The translations under genes were made by a program, and so were the position numbers. Positions 1-30,522 of a DNA stretch of 64,000 nucleotides are shown in pieces. Numbering within the stretch: position 1 is the stretch's first letter; each line of letters opens with the position of its first letter. A model generated the notes under the pieces. It did not search any database and was not told where the DNA came from. It saw only the letters and a list, made by a program, of their open reading frames with translations. The stretch covers positions 25,737,001 through 25,801,000 of the forward strand of contig JAZBQD010000027.1 of assembly GCA_036583965.1 (NCBI GenBank), read 5' to 3'. The DNA comes from Prunella strophiata. Taxonomy: Eukaryota; Chordata; Aves; Passeriformes; Prunellidae.

Positions 1-211
1 TCGAGGGATGGATGTGGAATGGTTGGACTCGGCTGATCCCAGGCCCTCCATGCTCCTGTTTCCATGGTAGCTCAGCCTCTCTCAGCCTTTGCCACCCACA
101 GCAAATCCCTGCCAAGGAGAGGAGAGTCTCCTTCCCCCATGGCTGCCTGGCACCAGCTCCTTGGCACCAGCTCCTGTGCACCAGCCTGTGTTTGCTGGGG
201 CACTTTTTGTG

Positions 212-360
212 CAGTCACAGAGTCAGAGAATGCTTTGAGTTGGAAGGGACTTTGAAGGCCACCTTGTCCAGCCCCATAGCAGGGACATCTTCAGCTGAGC
301 AATCAGGTTGCTCAGAGCCCTGTCCAACCCAACCTGGAACATTATCAAGGATGGAAATGT
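212..360 (-). repeat. CR1 LINE fragment (3' end), antisense to CACNA1E
   Basis: The + strand reads as the reverse complement of a CR1 3' end: tttgagttggaagggact, then a 'cagggacatct...caggttgctcagagccctgtccaacc' pattern. Diverged; it lies in the intron before exon 432-523. Confidence 0.8.
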
Positions 361-401
361 GGGCATGCGGCTGCTTCCCTGGCTGAGGAGCTCTTGCCTG
401 A

Positions 402-17792
<17,391 letters not shown>

Positions 17793-17937
17793 AAGCTGCC
17801 CCCGCCCCGCCTCAAACCTGCGACCCGACCCCACCTGGCTGCCCTCCCCATCCCGCCCTGCCCTTCTCCAATGCATGCTCTTCGCCACGCCTGGGAATGA
17901 AACTAAAAAAAAACCAAAACCAAACGCAGGGGGAAAA

Positions 17938-17960
17938 CACACACACACACACACACACAC
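17938..17960 (+). repeat. (CA)n microsatellite in CACNA1E 3'UTR
   Basis: About 11 CA units, followed by A-rich CAAA/AAAC low-complexity sequence up to about 18136. Confidence 0.9.
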
Positions 17961-20900
17961 AAAAAGAAAACAACAAACCCCAAACAAACAAACAAACAAA
18001 AAAAACCCCACCCCGAACCGACCGGAACGGAGGGGGAAGGAAAAGGAGAGAGAGGGAAAAAAAAAAAAAAAAAAACCAACAACAAAAAAGAAAAGAAACG
18101 GAAAAAAAAAAAAGTCTTTGTGCAAAAAAAAAAAATTAAAATCTGTCGACTTTCATTTATTACTATCACTTTTTTTTTCTGCACAGAGAAGCATTTGATG
18201 GGCAGCAGAGCAGCCCGGCCGGGTTGGTGTGCTGGGGGACAAGGGAGAGCCCCCCCCGGCCGCAGCCCCGCTCCTGCCCCAGCAGGGATCCCTGGGAAAG
18301 CTCATCCCGAGGGGTTTCTGCTCTCGATGGCCGGGAGTCCCAGCAAAGGGATGCAAGGGACCCTCTTTGCTCTGTCGCTTGGGCTTGTGCTGCTGTGGCT
18401 TTGAACTTCCCTCCCCGAGGGTCTCATCCTGCCTGGAAAAGGGGCAAGATGTGACAACGGGGGGCAGGGGATGAGGGGTTGGGGTGCCCCTAGACAGACC
18501 ACGGCAGCTCTGGCTGCCAGAGGGGGCAAAACTGGTTTGTGCAGGGGGTGGGGGGCTCAGTGCTGCCGAATGTCCCCTGTGTCCCACTGATATATTCATT
18601 TCTGTACGGAGAACTCTAGGTGTGCCTGTGTGTGTATATACGGGGTGTGTGTGTGTATATATATTTATATGCTGTATATATAAAGATATACACATACATA
18701 GATTTGTTTTAATCACCTGACAATGCTGGCGAGCCCCTTGGGGCTCCTGCTTGCCTGCACCCTGCTTTGGTGGGGGCAGGACTGAGCCTCCCTGGGGGGC
18801 TGCTGTACAGAGCATTGGGAATGTCACCTTGCTCCCTCTCCCAGGTGTTTCCAGCGGTGGGAATTGCATTTTCTCTGTTAGAGATGGCTGTGGTGAGGGC
18901 TCCATGGGCAGCTCGGTGCCTGCAGGAGGGGGATGCCCAAGGGATGAGGACAGAGCTGTCCCAGGGAGAACACAGTGCCAGGGGGGTGATGGCAAACCTC
19001 TCTCTCAGAGGCCTCTTTGCTTGTTTTCCCAGGAAAAGAAGATATCCATGTCTGCAGGGGAGTGAAGATGTTGTGAGTGCATGATGTACCTTAAGATCTT
19101 TCCTCTGGGCACAGGCGTCTGGCTTTGGCACCAGCCCTGCCTCAGTTTCCCCTGCAGCCATGGCCTGTGCCCTCTCTGGGGGCCTGGCACCCCTTTGGAG
19201 AAGGGCTGCCTTGGGGGGCTGGCTGTGCACGCCCCACGGCCCCGGTGTGGGAGCAGGTGGGTGTCCAAGAGCTGGGGAGACTTTGGGAAGGAGCATTGTC
19301 CTGAGCAGGGTGGCTCAGCCCTCCTGCAAACACTGAACATGCAGAACAGGGCCACCTCCCAGCACCAGTCATTAATTAATTAATCTGGTAATGATGTGCT
19401 GTCAGCTCTCACTGATCCATGCTGTGGGTGCAGTGCTGTGCCTGCCAGCCCGGGGAGGTGCTGCTGGTGGCCTGTGCTGCTAGGTGGCTCACCCTGGTCA
19501 CTGGTGCTGTGTTTCTGCTATGAGTTGTGTCTGTTGTCAGCCCCAGCGTGCTCCCTGGGGAGCTGGAGGGTGCTGTGCCTTTGGAGCCTCAGGGAAGGGT
19601 TTGTTCTGAGGGCTGGGGGATGCTCAAGACCAGGCGTGGTGGCTGTGAGTGGAGATGGGACGTGGGGATGGGCAGGTGAAGGCAGCACAGCCCTCACCCT
19701 GCCCTTCCTCCTGCCCATGGCTTTGCTTTGCTGCAGGTTGTTGTGCTCTGGGTCTCTGGGGCTGCTGTCCAGCTGAGCAGCAGCTCTGGCCAGGCTTTGC
19801 TTTGGTCCTGGATAGCTCGTGTCTTCTCCTGACAGAAAGATGCACAAACTGCCCCGCTCCTGCACGTGCAGATCACGGCCTGATCGCTTTGTGAGCTCCC
19901 CAGGGCAGCTCTGCTTTGTGAGAAGCAAATCCCAGTGGCTCTGAAGGCTTCCTGCTCCAGGGCTCCTGCATGGACCAAACCCCCTCCTCCTCATGGCCCA
20001 GGTGCCCTCTGTGCACCCCTTACAGGGCCCAAAGCTGCTCCTGCCTCCAGCGGTCCCTGATGGTGGGGGGCACCTCTGCCATCCCCGCTGCTTCCCAAAC
20101 AGACACTTCCACCTGCCCGGGGATCCAAAAATTCCACAGGCAGGCCTCTCCATGCCCTCTGCATACCCCTCTCCGGGCTCTTGGGGACAAACCACGTCCC
20201 ATGCAGCCGTGGGGAAGGTCCCTGGTGGTGGCTGGGGACACGGGCATCGCCTGCTCCCTTCCAGCCCTCCGTGAGCAGTTCTGGCTTCACCCTGAAGCCT
20301 CCGGAGCTTTTCTCTCCCGGGGCTTTGGGAGAGCCGGGTCTGGCGGTGCTGCTGGGGGCCGGGGAAGGCGATGCCGTACCTGCTCTAAATATAGGTGTCG
20401 GTATCGTCTCCTTCTAAATGCGGAAAGGTGTCTGACAATGCGCCGGGCTCTGAGTAAGAGCCCGCGGAGGGGGGGAGGAGGCGGCTTTTTGTGTCTGTGC
20501 CTGGCGGGTGGGAGGGAGGCAGCGATGCTCTCCAAGCGGGGGCACGTTTCATGCGGATTTCGAGCTTTTTGGGCGTTTTTCTTTCCTCCAGCCCCGGGCA
20601 TGGGGCCGGCCAGCGGTGTTGGTGATGCTCCGCAGCGGCGGCGCAGGATGGGGCGCACCCCGGGCTGCGGCGCCCGAACCTGAGCTTTTATTGGCATGTC
20701 AGCCCTGTGTTTAACTAACCTACAGAAACTGTGTGGAACAAAACACAGCCCCTTTTCACCCGGAAAGGGTCCGAAAACGCCCCGCTTCTGCCTCTCCTGA
20801 AGCAGCCACAGCGCCGCTCCCTCGGCGGGGGACAGGCAGGGACCCGCGGGGACACGGTGGCACCTCCACAGCGCGGCTCTGAAACCAAAAACAACCCCCA

Positions 20901-21555
20901 GGAGAACCATGGGAAGGACTGTGCCCAGGGGGAAGGCACACCAGCCCCAAGGCACCTCTGCAGCCTGTGCCTTGCTTTCCAAGACACTGGACTCGGCTTT
21001 GCTGCTGTACAAGCTCTCCTCTGTGGATCTTTGGACATTTCCGCAGCCTCCCGGACACCAGGACTGTGCCACTCGGTGGCTGCTGGCCCTGCTGGGCCAG
21101 GGGAGGCAGGATGGGCAGGGGGGATGTATTTCAACCTCTGCCTGCTCAGGACATACATACCCTGGGCAGGCAGGAGTTCACCAGTGGCATGCAACTGGTT
21201 CCCAGTTCGGTGCTGGGACTGGGTTCAAAGCTCTGCAAATCTCCTGGGGGGCTGTGGTGGGTGTGTGAGGAGGTGTGGCAGCCCTGGCACACAGAGCCCC
21301 GCTGTGCCCTCCAGGCTGGCTGTCCCAGCACCATCCTCCTGTGCCCCCAGGAGGCCTTGGATGGCAGAGCCCCCCGGGTGTGGGGCTGGTGTCTCCTGGG
21401 GCTGTGGGAGGGTGGGTGGGAGATGCTCTGCCTTCATCCCCCAGGCTCTGGGGTGGGATGTTGTAACATAACCTGCTCGTTTGGACCCAAAGGGGAACCG
21501 AGCTGACCACCAACAATGTACAACTCCTCAATGTTTTTTGTCAAAAGGAAAGAAA

Positions 21556-21561
21556 AATAAA
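21556..21561 (+). terminator. poly(A) signal AATAAA, probable distal end of CACNA1E
   Basis: AATAAA is followed by a T/G-containing stretch (accttgttgtaaag) and a likely cleavage area near 21575. It lies in the same orientation as CACNA1E, and no other gene on the + strand is recognised nearby. Confidence 0.55.
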
Positions 21562-21575
21562 ACCTTGTTGTAAAG

Positions 21576-24500
21576 AACCGCTGCAGACTCGGTCTCATTG
21601 GCACCCCCCCGTGCTGGGGGGAGCATGGGGGCTCTGGGTGATCTCATGGACCCCTGAAAAGGGTACCCATGGCAGGGAGGGGGGGGGCACAGCCTGTGCT
21701 GGCACTGCCATCACGTGGGATGGGTGTTCTGCAACCCCAGGCAGGGCGGGGGGCTGTGGAGGAGAGGGGCAGGGAGGATATTTGAGATATCCTGGGCTAG
21801 CTGGGCTCAGGCCTGGCTGCTTCCAGACATGGGGGCTGAGGAGTCTGGGGGAGCTGGGAGAGCCAGGCCAGGAGCCTGAGGAGCTGTTTATGGTGGCACT
21901 GCAGCAAACTGGCCAGGGGAAGCCAAGAGCACCACGGTGACATCTGGGTGACATCGTGCCACTGCAGGAATGCAAGGGAGCAGCAGCCTGCACACTGAGC
22001 TTGGAAACCTGCTGGGATCCCTGCCTTTGGGGCATCCAAACAGCTCAGCCACCCCTCCATGCCTGCACTGGAGAGATGTCAGGTGGATGCAGATGCTGTT
22101 GCCTGGTCCAAAGCTTGTGGGTGAGTTGTCAAGCAAAGATGCTGAAGTCACATCTTATACTTCTTTTTTTTTGCAGGAGTGTTTAAAGCATGAAAAGTTC
22201 TCCGGCAGCCAGAGGTGAGGCAGCAGCCTGTGGCAGCCTCCAGGCTGAGCTGGGGTGACAGGGATGGTTTATGGCTTTTCAAGAACACTCTCCTTCTTTC
22301 CCAGTTCTGTGCCAGGAAGAGCTCAGGGAAGGATGAAGGCAGTCACCTTCTCTGGACCCCCCTGAGCTGAGCTTTGCCCTGTGTGTTTCACAAGCGTGGT
22401 GCCACCAAGGACTAAGCCCAAATGACCTGTAGCAGGGATTGGTTTTATCCTGCCCTTCGCTTTGTGCAATTTTCCCTTTATTTCCCAAATGCTGACAGAT
22501 CTGCTTTTCACTCCTCTGGCTCTTGAAGTGATAAGAAGTTTTCAGTGGGAAGTGTGGAGTTCCAGGAGATGGCCCAGCTTTGAGAGCACTTCCCGAGGCG
22601 ATGAATGCAATGACAGCCCAGCATTTTTTCCAGGCTGGGAAGTGAGTTCCCATTTTATAGCCAAAAAAGTGATCTGCAGTCCTGACTGCGGGGAAGGCTC
22701 TGCAGGGTGGTGATGCCACCTCCAGTGCTGAGGACTTTGCAGCGCTGTTGGAAGCAGTTTGAGGAGAGGATGTCCTCCTGTGTGGGCCAGAAGTGCTGCA
22801 TTACCATTCCTCGAAGTGACTGCTTTAAGTATGAGCAGCTCCACAAGCTCTGAAAGCCTTTGGAGTGTGCAGGTCCCTGATGGACATCCCATGGAGCCCC
22901 ACCTCGGGTGCTCCTGCGAGGATGAGTGGTGGATGCAGCTGCTTGAGTGCATGACCACCTCTAGCACATTTCCCCAAATCCCCTAAAATATCTTGGGCCA
23001 TGGAAGAAGACACCCAGAGCAATGCAGAGGCAGAGCTTCACCCTCACAAGGGAAACGGGAGCTGCAAAATCGGGGAGCCTTGGCTGTCAGAGAGCCAGAG
23101 CTCTGCCTGGCAGGCACAGAGGCTAAAAAAAGCCCCTTGACAAATGGAACAGAAAGGTTAAAATTATCTGTACATCATCTGAATAACAATGGCGATGCAG
23201 ATTGTACCTGCTTTTAATAGCTCCAGGAGACAGGGGATAAATTGGGAACAAAAGGACCCCAGAAACAGACGCGGCTGCCAGAAGTGCCGGGGCTGCTCCT
23301 CCTTGAGGAGCCACTGGGGGCAGAGCCACCAGAGCCCAAAAACCTGCTCTGGGAGTGCTCCTTGCAGCTTGCCCTGCGTGCTCCAGCACCCTTCCAAGCT
23401 CCGGTCCCAGCACAGCTGCCCAGGCTGCCCTGGGAGCAATCCCAGCCCCTGGAACCCCTGCGCTGTGCATGGCCTGGGGGACGTGAACTGTCCTGGCCTG
23501 GGACAGCTGCAGATCATCAGCCCATAACCTGGGTCTTCCTCCCGGGAAAAGAAGGATGAATTCCTCATCATGCCGGATTTTTTTTTTTTTTTCTCTCTGT
23601 CTCTGGCCCGTTTTCCCTCCTGCAAAGCCAAATGAAAGCCCATGGCACCGTGTGTGTCTGTAGCTCTGCAGGCACGGGCACTTCTCTATGGTAGTCCTGG
23701 ATTATTTTACAGGCAGGATGTCAGCAATTGTGCATCCCTGCAAGGGAAGCCTGGCTCTGGTCCTTTGGTCAAACATCTGGTGGTGACTGTGCTCACTCCT
23801 CCAGCAAAACAAGGCAAACCTGGCTCTGAGGCAGCTGCAGTCCCTTGGGGTTGCAAGGGACAGGAGGAGGGGGCAGAAACTTCAAAGAACGAAACCTTTT
23901 CTCTTCCTTTTCGAGGTGTTTGACATCCTTCGGTGCAAGGATGAGGGGGCAGGGTTTGCTCCCGCTGGGGGCACAGCTGATGGCTCGGATCGGAGCCGCC
24001 GGGGTGGCTCTCGTCCGCCTCCTTCCCTTTCCTTCCTCTGGTGGCACTTACGAGCACAGCAAGGATGTGCGTGGGCTCTGGAGAGGGGCTGGTGCTTACT
24101 CACAGCGGAGCTGCCGGCTCGTGGGCTGCCAGCACCGGCAGCTCCGTGGGACAGCATTCCCCCCAGGTGAGCATCCCCCTGCCAGGAACATTTACCCACA
24201 AACACCAGAGGTGAATGTCCAAAAAGGAGACAGAGGAGTCCTGTGACTTCATTTGAATGAAGGGAGAGGTCATGGGCATTTCCCACTGGGGTCTCTCAAG
24301 TTTTTAGAGGACACAGCCTCCTTTTTTATCCTGATTTCCCTCTCTCTTTCCCCATTGGCTGAGCTACTTGAGAGGTACAGACTTCCCGAAATGCCTACCA
24401 CCTAAGACCCCCTTCTAATGCACACCCCCCCCCCCCCTTTTTCTTTTCCTTGTGTTAATCAGTGGAATTCCTATGGAATTTATGGTTTTTCCCATTGTTT

Positions 24501-26042
24501 CTTTCATCTCTCTGTATCTAACTTTATTTATCAGCAGACCCACCGTTGGTTTGTAAAGACAAACCTCTCTCACTCCATTCATGGAACAGTGGAATCCTTC
24601 CCATGGTTTCTTTTATCTCTCAGAGATAAAGCCATCTACCAGCAGAGCTGTTTGTAAAGACAAATCCTCACTGCTCTCACTCCCACAGGTGAGCATCCCC
24701 CCATGGATGAGCATCCCCCCACAGGTGAGCACCCTGCTGACAAACCACCCCATACAACCCCACTCCTTTTCCCTGTGTTCCCCACAGGAATTGTCCTCCC
24801 TGAAGGGCTGGAACAGCCTGGCCTGGCTCAGCACCTCTATTTTTTGTTCTGCTCATTTATTTCTGTCTCCTGGCACTGACCTGCCTTGCTCAGTGGTGCA
24901 GCTCTGCACATCTGCACTGGCTGTGTTTGCCAGACACCACGGGGAGCAGGGGTCTGGTGAGCAGGTGAAATCCCTGGAATTCCCTGGAAACTGACCCCTA
25001 CCCATGCACAGAAAACCAGCTGGAATTGCTGGCTCTCAGGAGGTTTTTGGGAGCTCTTTTGTGTCACCTTTTGGCTTTACAGGCAGCTGGGAGCAAGGGA
25101 ATAGGCAGGGCTGAGCTTGTCTGGTCTCACAGTCCCATCCCCTGCTGGAACTGCAGGAAAGAGCCCACTGCTCATTTGACTTTGCTATTTCTGTGTAGAT
25201 AATTAAAAATAACCCCAAACTGACCCCATTCTGGCTTCTAAATGAATGCCAAAAGCATGAATTGCTCTCCTTCCCCAGCTGGTACCTCCCTGTCCCCACA
25301 GCAGGGCTCTGCAGGTGTCCCTGGCAGCTGGATGCTGGGAGGGCTGGGTGAGAGGGTGGAAACCCAGCAGGGCTTGGGGTGATTTGCAGCCCAAATCACC
25401 CCAAATCACCCCAAACCACGCTCTGTGCTCAGCTCAGGGGCATTGCAGGGCTGGGCTGGGGGTCCCTGCAGTGTCCAGAGCATGGATGGGCTGCCACAGG
25501 GACCCTGGCACGGGTGTGACACACGTGGTGGGCAGCTCCAGACCTCAACAGAGCCACCAGTGATGCTTGGGGTGCAAGGCAGAGGGATCAGGGATAAGGA
25601 TGGGTTATTTTTTAAAGCCAGGCCTAGGCCAGACTCTCTCTGCCTCCCACACACGCTCCCCCAGGGACTCAGTGAATTTATGGAGCAGTCTGCCATAGAT
25701 GATGTGATCTTCAGATTGATTTTCACAGAATCTACAGAATCATGGCCATCATGATGTCAGGAGCTGTTTGGGTTTATTTTTTTTTTTTTCCTTTCCAAAA
25801 GAGGAAGAGCAGAGAAGAAAATAAATCCAAGGTTATATTTCCCAGCAAAATTTAATCCTATGGTATCAGGGAAATAAGGGGAAGCTTGTGCATCTCTGGG
25901 GGCTCTGGGTGGGGGATGCAGTGAGCAGGACCATCAGCCAGAGCCAGGAGTCCCAGCTGCCCCTTCCCTTGGCCTCTGAGGTATTGACAGGGGCCTGCAA
26001 ATATCCTTTATAATAATTTACTTGGGGGTGGGAAAGTGCAAT
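21576..26042. other. Intergenic, no gene recognised
   Basis: Mixed GC-rich sequence. Small items: a T run at 23578-23593, a C run near 24424-24437, short duplicates of 'cacaggtgagcatccccc' at 24687-24727, and CACCCCAAAT units at 25390-25418. No exon, RNA gene or complete repeat was recognised. Confidence 0.55.
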
Positions 26043-26200
26043 CAAGCTTATTTTTGGGTGGTTGGGGTTTTGTTTGTTTGTTTGTTTGTTTGTTTTTTGT
26101 TGTTTTTGTTTGGGTTTTTTTAGGGTTTTTGTTTGGTTTTGGTTTTGGTTTTTATTTTTGCTTGTTTGTGGTTTTGTTTGTTTGTTTTTTGGTTTTTTCT
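26043..26200. repeat. GT-rich (TTTG)n low-complexity tract
   Basis: Long runs of TTTG, TTTTGG and T, consisting only of G and T for most of its length. Confidence 0.85.
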
Positions 26201-26534
26201 CACTGATCAAAGTGTGCCCCCCATTTACACAGCCATAGGTTTTCCAGGACTTGTCCCAGCTTGAGCCCCTCTTCCTCCAGCCTGTGACATTGTGCTGGAT
26301 CAGCAAGTCTCAGCTCCCTGACAGCCAGGAGTGTGTCAGGACAGCAGTGTGAGCTGTGTGAGGGAGCTGGGAACCAGCAGAGCCTCCCCTGCCCCTTGGC
26401 AAAGGCTCCTCTTCCACCTCCCAGCAGCAACAGCTGCAGCTGCCTCCTGCAGCAGGGGCCAGAGTGGCACAGGGGAGACAAGCAGGGATCCTGCATCCTC
26501 CCCAGGGCACGGCCACTGTGCCACCCACAGCCCT

Positions 26535-26915
26535 GAATTCACAGATTCACAGAATCCCAGCATCACTGGGTTGGAAGAGACCTCCAAGATCAAATCCAAC
26601 CCAGCCCCAACACCTCAGCTAAACCCTGGCACCCAGTGCCACATCCAGGCTTTGTTAAACACACCCAGGGATGGTGACTCCACCACCTCCCTGGGCAGCC
26701 ATCCTACAACTTCATCACTCTTCTGTAAAAAACTTTTTCCTGATATCCAACCTGTATTTCCCTTGGTGCAGCTTGAGACTGTGTGCTCTGGTTCTGTGCC
26801 TGGAGAAAGAGCCCAACCCCAGCTGAGCACAGGCACCTTTCAGGAGCTGCAGAGAGTGATGAGGTCACCCCTGAGTCTCCTTTTCTCCAGGCTGAGCACC
26901 CCCAGCTCCCTCAGT
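26535..26915 (-). repeat. CR1 LINE fragment
   Basis: The + strand reads 'cacagaatcccagcatcact', 'gggttggaagagacctccaa' and 'ccaggctgagcacccccagc', a reverse-complemented CR1 3' end of nearly 380 bases. The 298-codon open frame 26331-27227 (+) runs through it and is not a gene. Confidence 0.9.
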
Positions 26916-28854
26916 GCCATCATTCAGAATGGTCAGCCAAAGCAAAAGGGCTGCAGGAAACTGCTGGAGAAGGAGATTTTGTGGATTTGCTGCCTGAATG
27001 TTTTAATCGTGTTTCATGGAGTTTCCCCCTGCAGAAATATTTTTTTTTTTTTTTGCCATGCCTGTGGGAGTTTAGGAGGCTTTCAGCAAGGGCTGCTCTT
27101 GGTGGGGCTGAGCTGCTGCCCTGTTTTCCCCAGGGCTCTCACCTGCCCCTCAGACCAGGCTCTGCACCAAGGGACAGAGTTTCAGCCCTATTTTGGCACA
27201 CAAGTGACTCCAGCTCCAGTGAATTAACTCAGAGATGATATTACAGGCTATGAGGACAGGTCAGGTTTCAGGCTGGGAAGGAAAAGTGGGTAAGTGCTGC
27301 TCTACAGTCATCTCCTGGATGAAATCAGGCTGAGAAATAGGCTTTTTCTCCCCCATATTCTGCCCTTTTTTCTGGGCTCACAGTGGAGGGGGATGGCTCT
27401 GCAGCACTGCAGGCATGGGGGAGATGGGAGAATGCTGTCCCACAGGCTGGGGGAGAGGCTCCAGCAGCACCAGGAGGGAGTCTGGCTCTTCTCCCAACAA
27501 CAAAAACTTATTTTAGCTGGGAAATTGGAGGTCAGGAGGGTTAGACAGACGTCCCAGGCTGAATTTCACAGCCCTGAGTAGAAGTGGTTGGTTTTGCCAG
27601 CGCTGCCATACGGAGACACACGCTGCAGAGGGAGAACACTGCATCCTCTGTTCCTGACAAACGCCTGTCAGGACAGCTTGAACAGAAAGCAGGGGCTCAG
27701 GCAGAGGGAGCTTCTTCAGTGTTTGCAATTCCTGTTTCCCTGTGGGTCCTTGGGAGCTCCAGAAGGCTGGAGCAAAGCTCCTGTGCAGGAATGCAGAGCC
27801 CCAGGCTGGGTCCTGCAGGGCAGGAAGCCGAGCCCAGCCGTGGGGTGTTGCAGAGGATGGCAGAGGTCCCCTGAGGGACCTGGGCTGGATGGATCTGGAG
27901 TTGCCTGGTCCTTATGCCATAAAGCCAAGAAGCCATGTAATAATGCTGGTCCAACATCCCCAGCCCGCTGTCAATGCCAAAATGTGCTGCAGAGAGGAGA
28001 GAGAGCTCCTTTTTGCCAGTGTCACCAAGGGGGGGACCCTCCTGGGCATCCCCCTCCTGCTCAGCCCCACCATTTTCTCCTGTACCCACAGAGAAAGGTT
28101 TTCCTCTGAACAGGGTCACAGCCTGGCTGTGCCCATCACCCCCCTTGGCAGAGGAGAGAGATGAGGCAGGCAGGAGCAAGGGGACAGCTGAGAGGTGAGC
28201 AGTAAAACTGCACTCAGATTTATCCTGAGATGCAGCTGGAGTTTTGTCTCCTGTCTGTTCCTGTGCTCTGTGCCTGGCACTGTGGTGTGTGAGGACACAT
28301 GTGAAATGTGGCTCTGTGAAATCCATCTCTGCTAGGGCATGGGAATAGCAAAACCTCCCCTGAACAGCCATGTTTTAATTTGCATTTCCAGGGCTCTGGC
28401 AGAAGGCTGGGTCCTGTGGTGTACTCAGCAGTGGAGGCACTAAATGGCCATGAGTTGCTATATCTCTGTTTTATGAGGGCAATCTGGGCAGCTGCCAGCC
28501 TCAATAACTCTCCTGGTGTTATTGATGGAGGCTTGGGAACTGGGGGCTGAACCAGCTGGGGGGGATTTTATCAGTGGGTTTTGGGCTGTGAGTCCAAAGC
28601 TCATCTTGGCTTGTCTGGTGGAATTGGCTGTGACACAGGATTGAATGTCACTGTGCCACCAAAGGGCTGATGGGTGTAAGAAGGGAGGGAGGGCATAATC
28701 AAAAGGGAGGGGAGAGAGCAGCAGGGCTGGCAGTGACCCATGAAGACCCATCCTGAGCAAAACCAGTCCCTGGGAGCATGAGGATGAGAGGAGGGAGCTG
28801 CAAGCTAACAGCTTTTCATTAATAGAGCTGTGGTGCTCATGTGGCCACGGTGAC
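26916..28854. other. Intergenic, no gene recognised
   Basis: No exon or repeat family was recognised, apart from a T run near 27041-27054. Confidence 0.5.
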
Positions 28855-29000
28855 AGATCACAGAATGCTTGGGGTTGGAAGGGACCTTAAAGCTCATCTT
28901 GTTCCAAGCCTCCTGCCAGGAGCAGGGACACCCTCCACCAGTCCAGGCTGCTCAGAGCCCTGTCCAAGCTGGCCTGGAGCACTTGCAGGGATGGGATGCA
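28855..29000 (-). repeat. CR1 LINE fragment (short)
   Basis: The + strand shows 'ttggggttggaagggacctt', 'aaagctcatcttgttccaag' and 'ctgctcagagccctgtccaa', a truncated CR1 3' end in reverse. Confidence 0.85.
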
Positions 29001-29455
29001 GGTACCTGAAAGGTGCTGCCACTTTTGCACCACAAGCTCTCTCGGTGCTGCTCTGAGGCTGTGGGAAGGCCTGGTGGCTGGAGCTTTGTGCTGCAGTGAC
29101 AGCCTGCCTCTCAGTGGGGACAGGGATCCTGGGGGAGAGGCCATCTGCATGCACAGGAGGAGACAGCCTTTGCTCCCTCAAACGTGTCAGCTCAGGGTGG
29201 GAGAAGCAAATCCTGTTTTATGCAGGAACAAGCAGCTCTGTTGATGGGAGAAGGAGACTGTCCTGGAGCTGATACCAAGTCCTGAGCATCCCAGCCCTGG
29301 CTCTGAGCACGAGTTCCCTGATCATGTGAGCTCTCAGCAGTGCAGGGAGCAGAACATGCTCTTGGATGCTTGCAGGCAGCTCTCTCACCATGCAGGCAGT
29401 GGCTCCTGCCTTGCCTGCCCAGTGCAGATTGAGCTCTCCTGGCATGGGGCTCTTT

Positions 29456-29909
29456 TGATGCCTCAGGTTTGAGCTTTTCTATTTTTCAGATTCTCTGCTG
29501 CTTTAGTGTGTGGGTCTAGGCTTCATATAGGGGATGGTGAGCTCTCTGCACAGAGCAGGGAGACAAAACAATTCCTGCTCTAGCTGGGGACCAAGGACAA
29601 ATGATCCAGATCTCAGGCCCAAGAGCACAAACAACAGTGGGCTGAAGAGAGAAAAACAGAAGGATGGGGCTTCATGGACTAAAGCTGGAATTGGACAATT
29701 AACCCCAATGTACAAATGGAGCAGAACTTATAAAAGTGTCAGACCCCATGACTAGCTGTCCATTTTGTGACCATTTTGGTTCATTTTGGGTGCAGCCCTG
29801 TGCTGCCCAAGGTGCATCCATTGATGCCTCCCTCAATGGATAATAAATCCCTCCTTTATTCTTTAGCTCTGTCCAGTCCCTGTTCTAGGTCAGCCTGCAC
29901 AAGGCATCA
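29456..29909 (+). mobile_element. Solo LTR, family A copy 2
   Basis: Same termini as the copy at 5640 (TGATGCCTCAGG ... AAGGCATCA). It is flanked by the 4-bp direct repeat CTTT (29452-29455 and 29910-29913). A TATA-like 'ttataaaagtg' lies near 29728, and AATAAA lies in 'gataataaatccc' near 29840. The two perfect, different 4-bp duplications support integration by the same type of integrase. Confidence 0.87.
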
Positions 29910-29913
29910 CTTT

Positions 29914-30522
29914 GCACACCTGCCTGGCTGCTGGGGCCTCATGATGGCCAGGGAGACACTTCCCATGGCTGCAGGGATTGTCATGGAATCTAAAAATCTC
30001 TCCACCATCGAGGTGCACCCAGCCTGTGCTCTGTGGCTTGGTCACATCTGGGCTGTCACAGTGGTCTGGGTGTTGGAAGGTGAAGGAAGTGTGGAAGTTT
30101 GTCAGTGAAAGAGGCTGCATGGCAATGGCTCTGAGGCTGGAAACAGGTGCTTTGGTGTGCTCCACAAGGCTCCAGCAGCTGAATGAGCTTCCCAGAGCAG
30201 CAGGGCAAGGATCCCCTATGCAAAGGTGTTCTGGCATTTTGGAAGCTCTCCAGCAGCAGCCACAAGCACAGAAGCATCTCCTGAGATCCTCTCCCAGGAG
30301 GCTCCTGATGGATTTTCAGGGCTGAGTCAGGGAGAGGAGCTCTGTGAGTCAGAGTGGCTGCTGACATCCTGCTCACCCAGCTCTGGGTCCTGCTGGGCTT
30401 TGGGCACTTCAGCTGAAGCGTTCAAGTGAACAAAATCTCTGTGTTTTTCACATGAAACCTGCTCCTCCTCCTGCCCCCTCGCTCTGCTGCACTTGCAGCT
30501 GTCCCCGTGGGTCTGCTGCGTG
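29914..30522. other. Intergenic, no gene recognised
   Basis: No exon or known repeat was recognised between the LTR and the minisatellite. Confidence 0.5.

Larger units (their letters stand above)
17793..21575 (+). other. CACNA1E: CACNA1E 3' untranslated region (probable extent)
   Basis: No coding sequence is seen after the stop. The first 400 bases hold a CA repeat (17938-17960) and A-rich runs (18058-18136). At 18630-18690 there is a TG/TATA-rich stretch with TGTATATA units, which fit the Pumilio site TGTANATA. Shorter forms could end near the A-rich runs. The clearest poly(A) signal is at 21556, so a 3'UTR of about 3.8 kb is inferred, not shown. A GC-rich block at 20300-20700 is unexplained. 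Confidence 0.55.

Noticed and set aside
26331..27227. 298-codon + frame
   Set aside because: Runs through an antisense CR1 copy; product is translated repeat.
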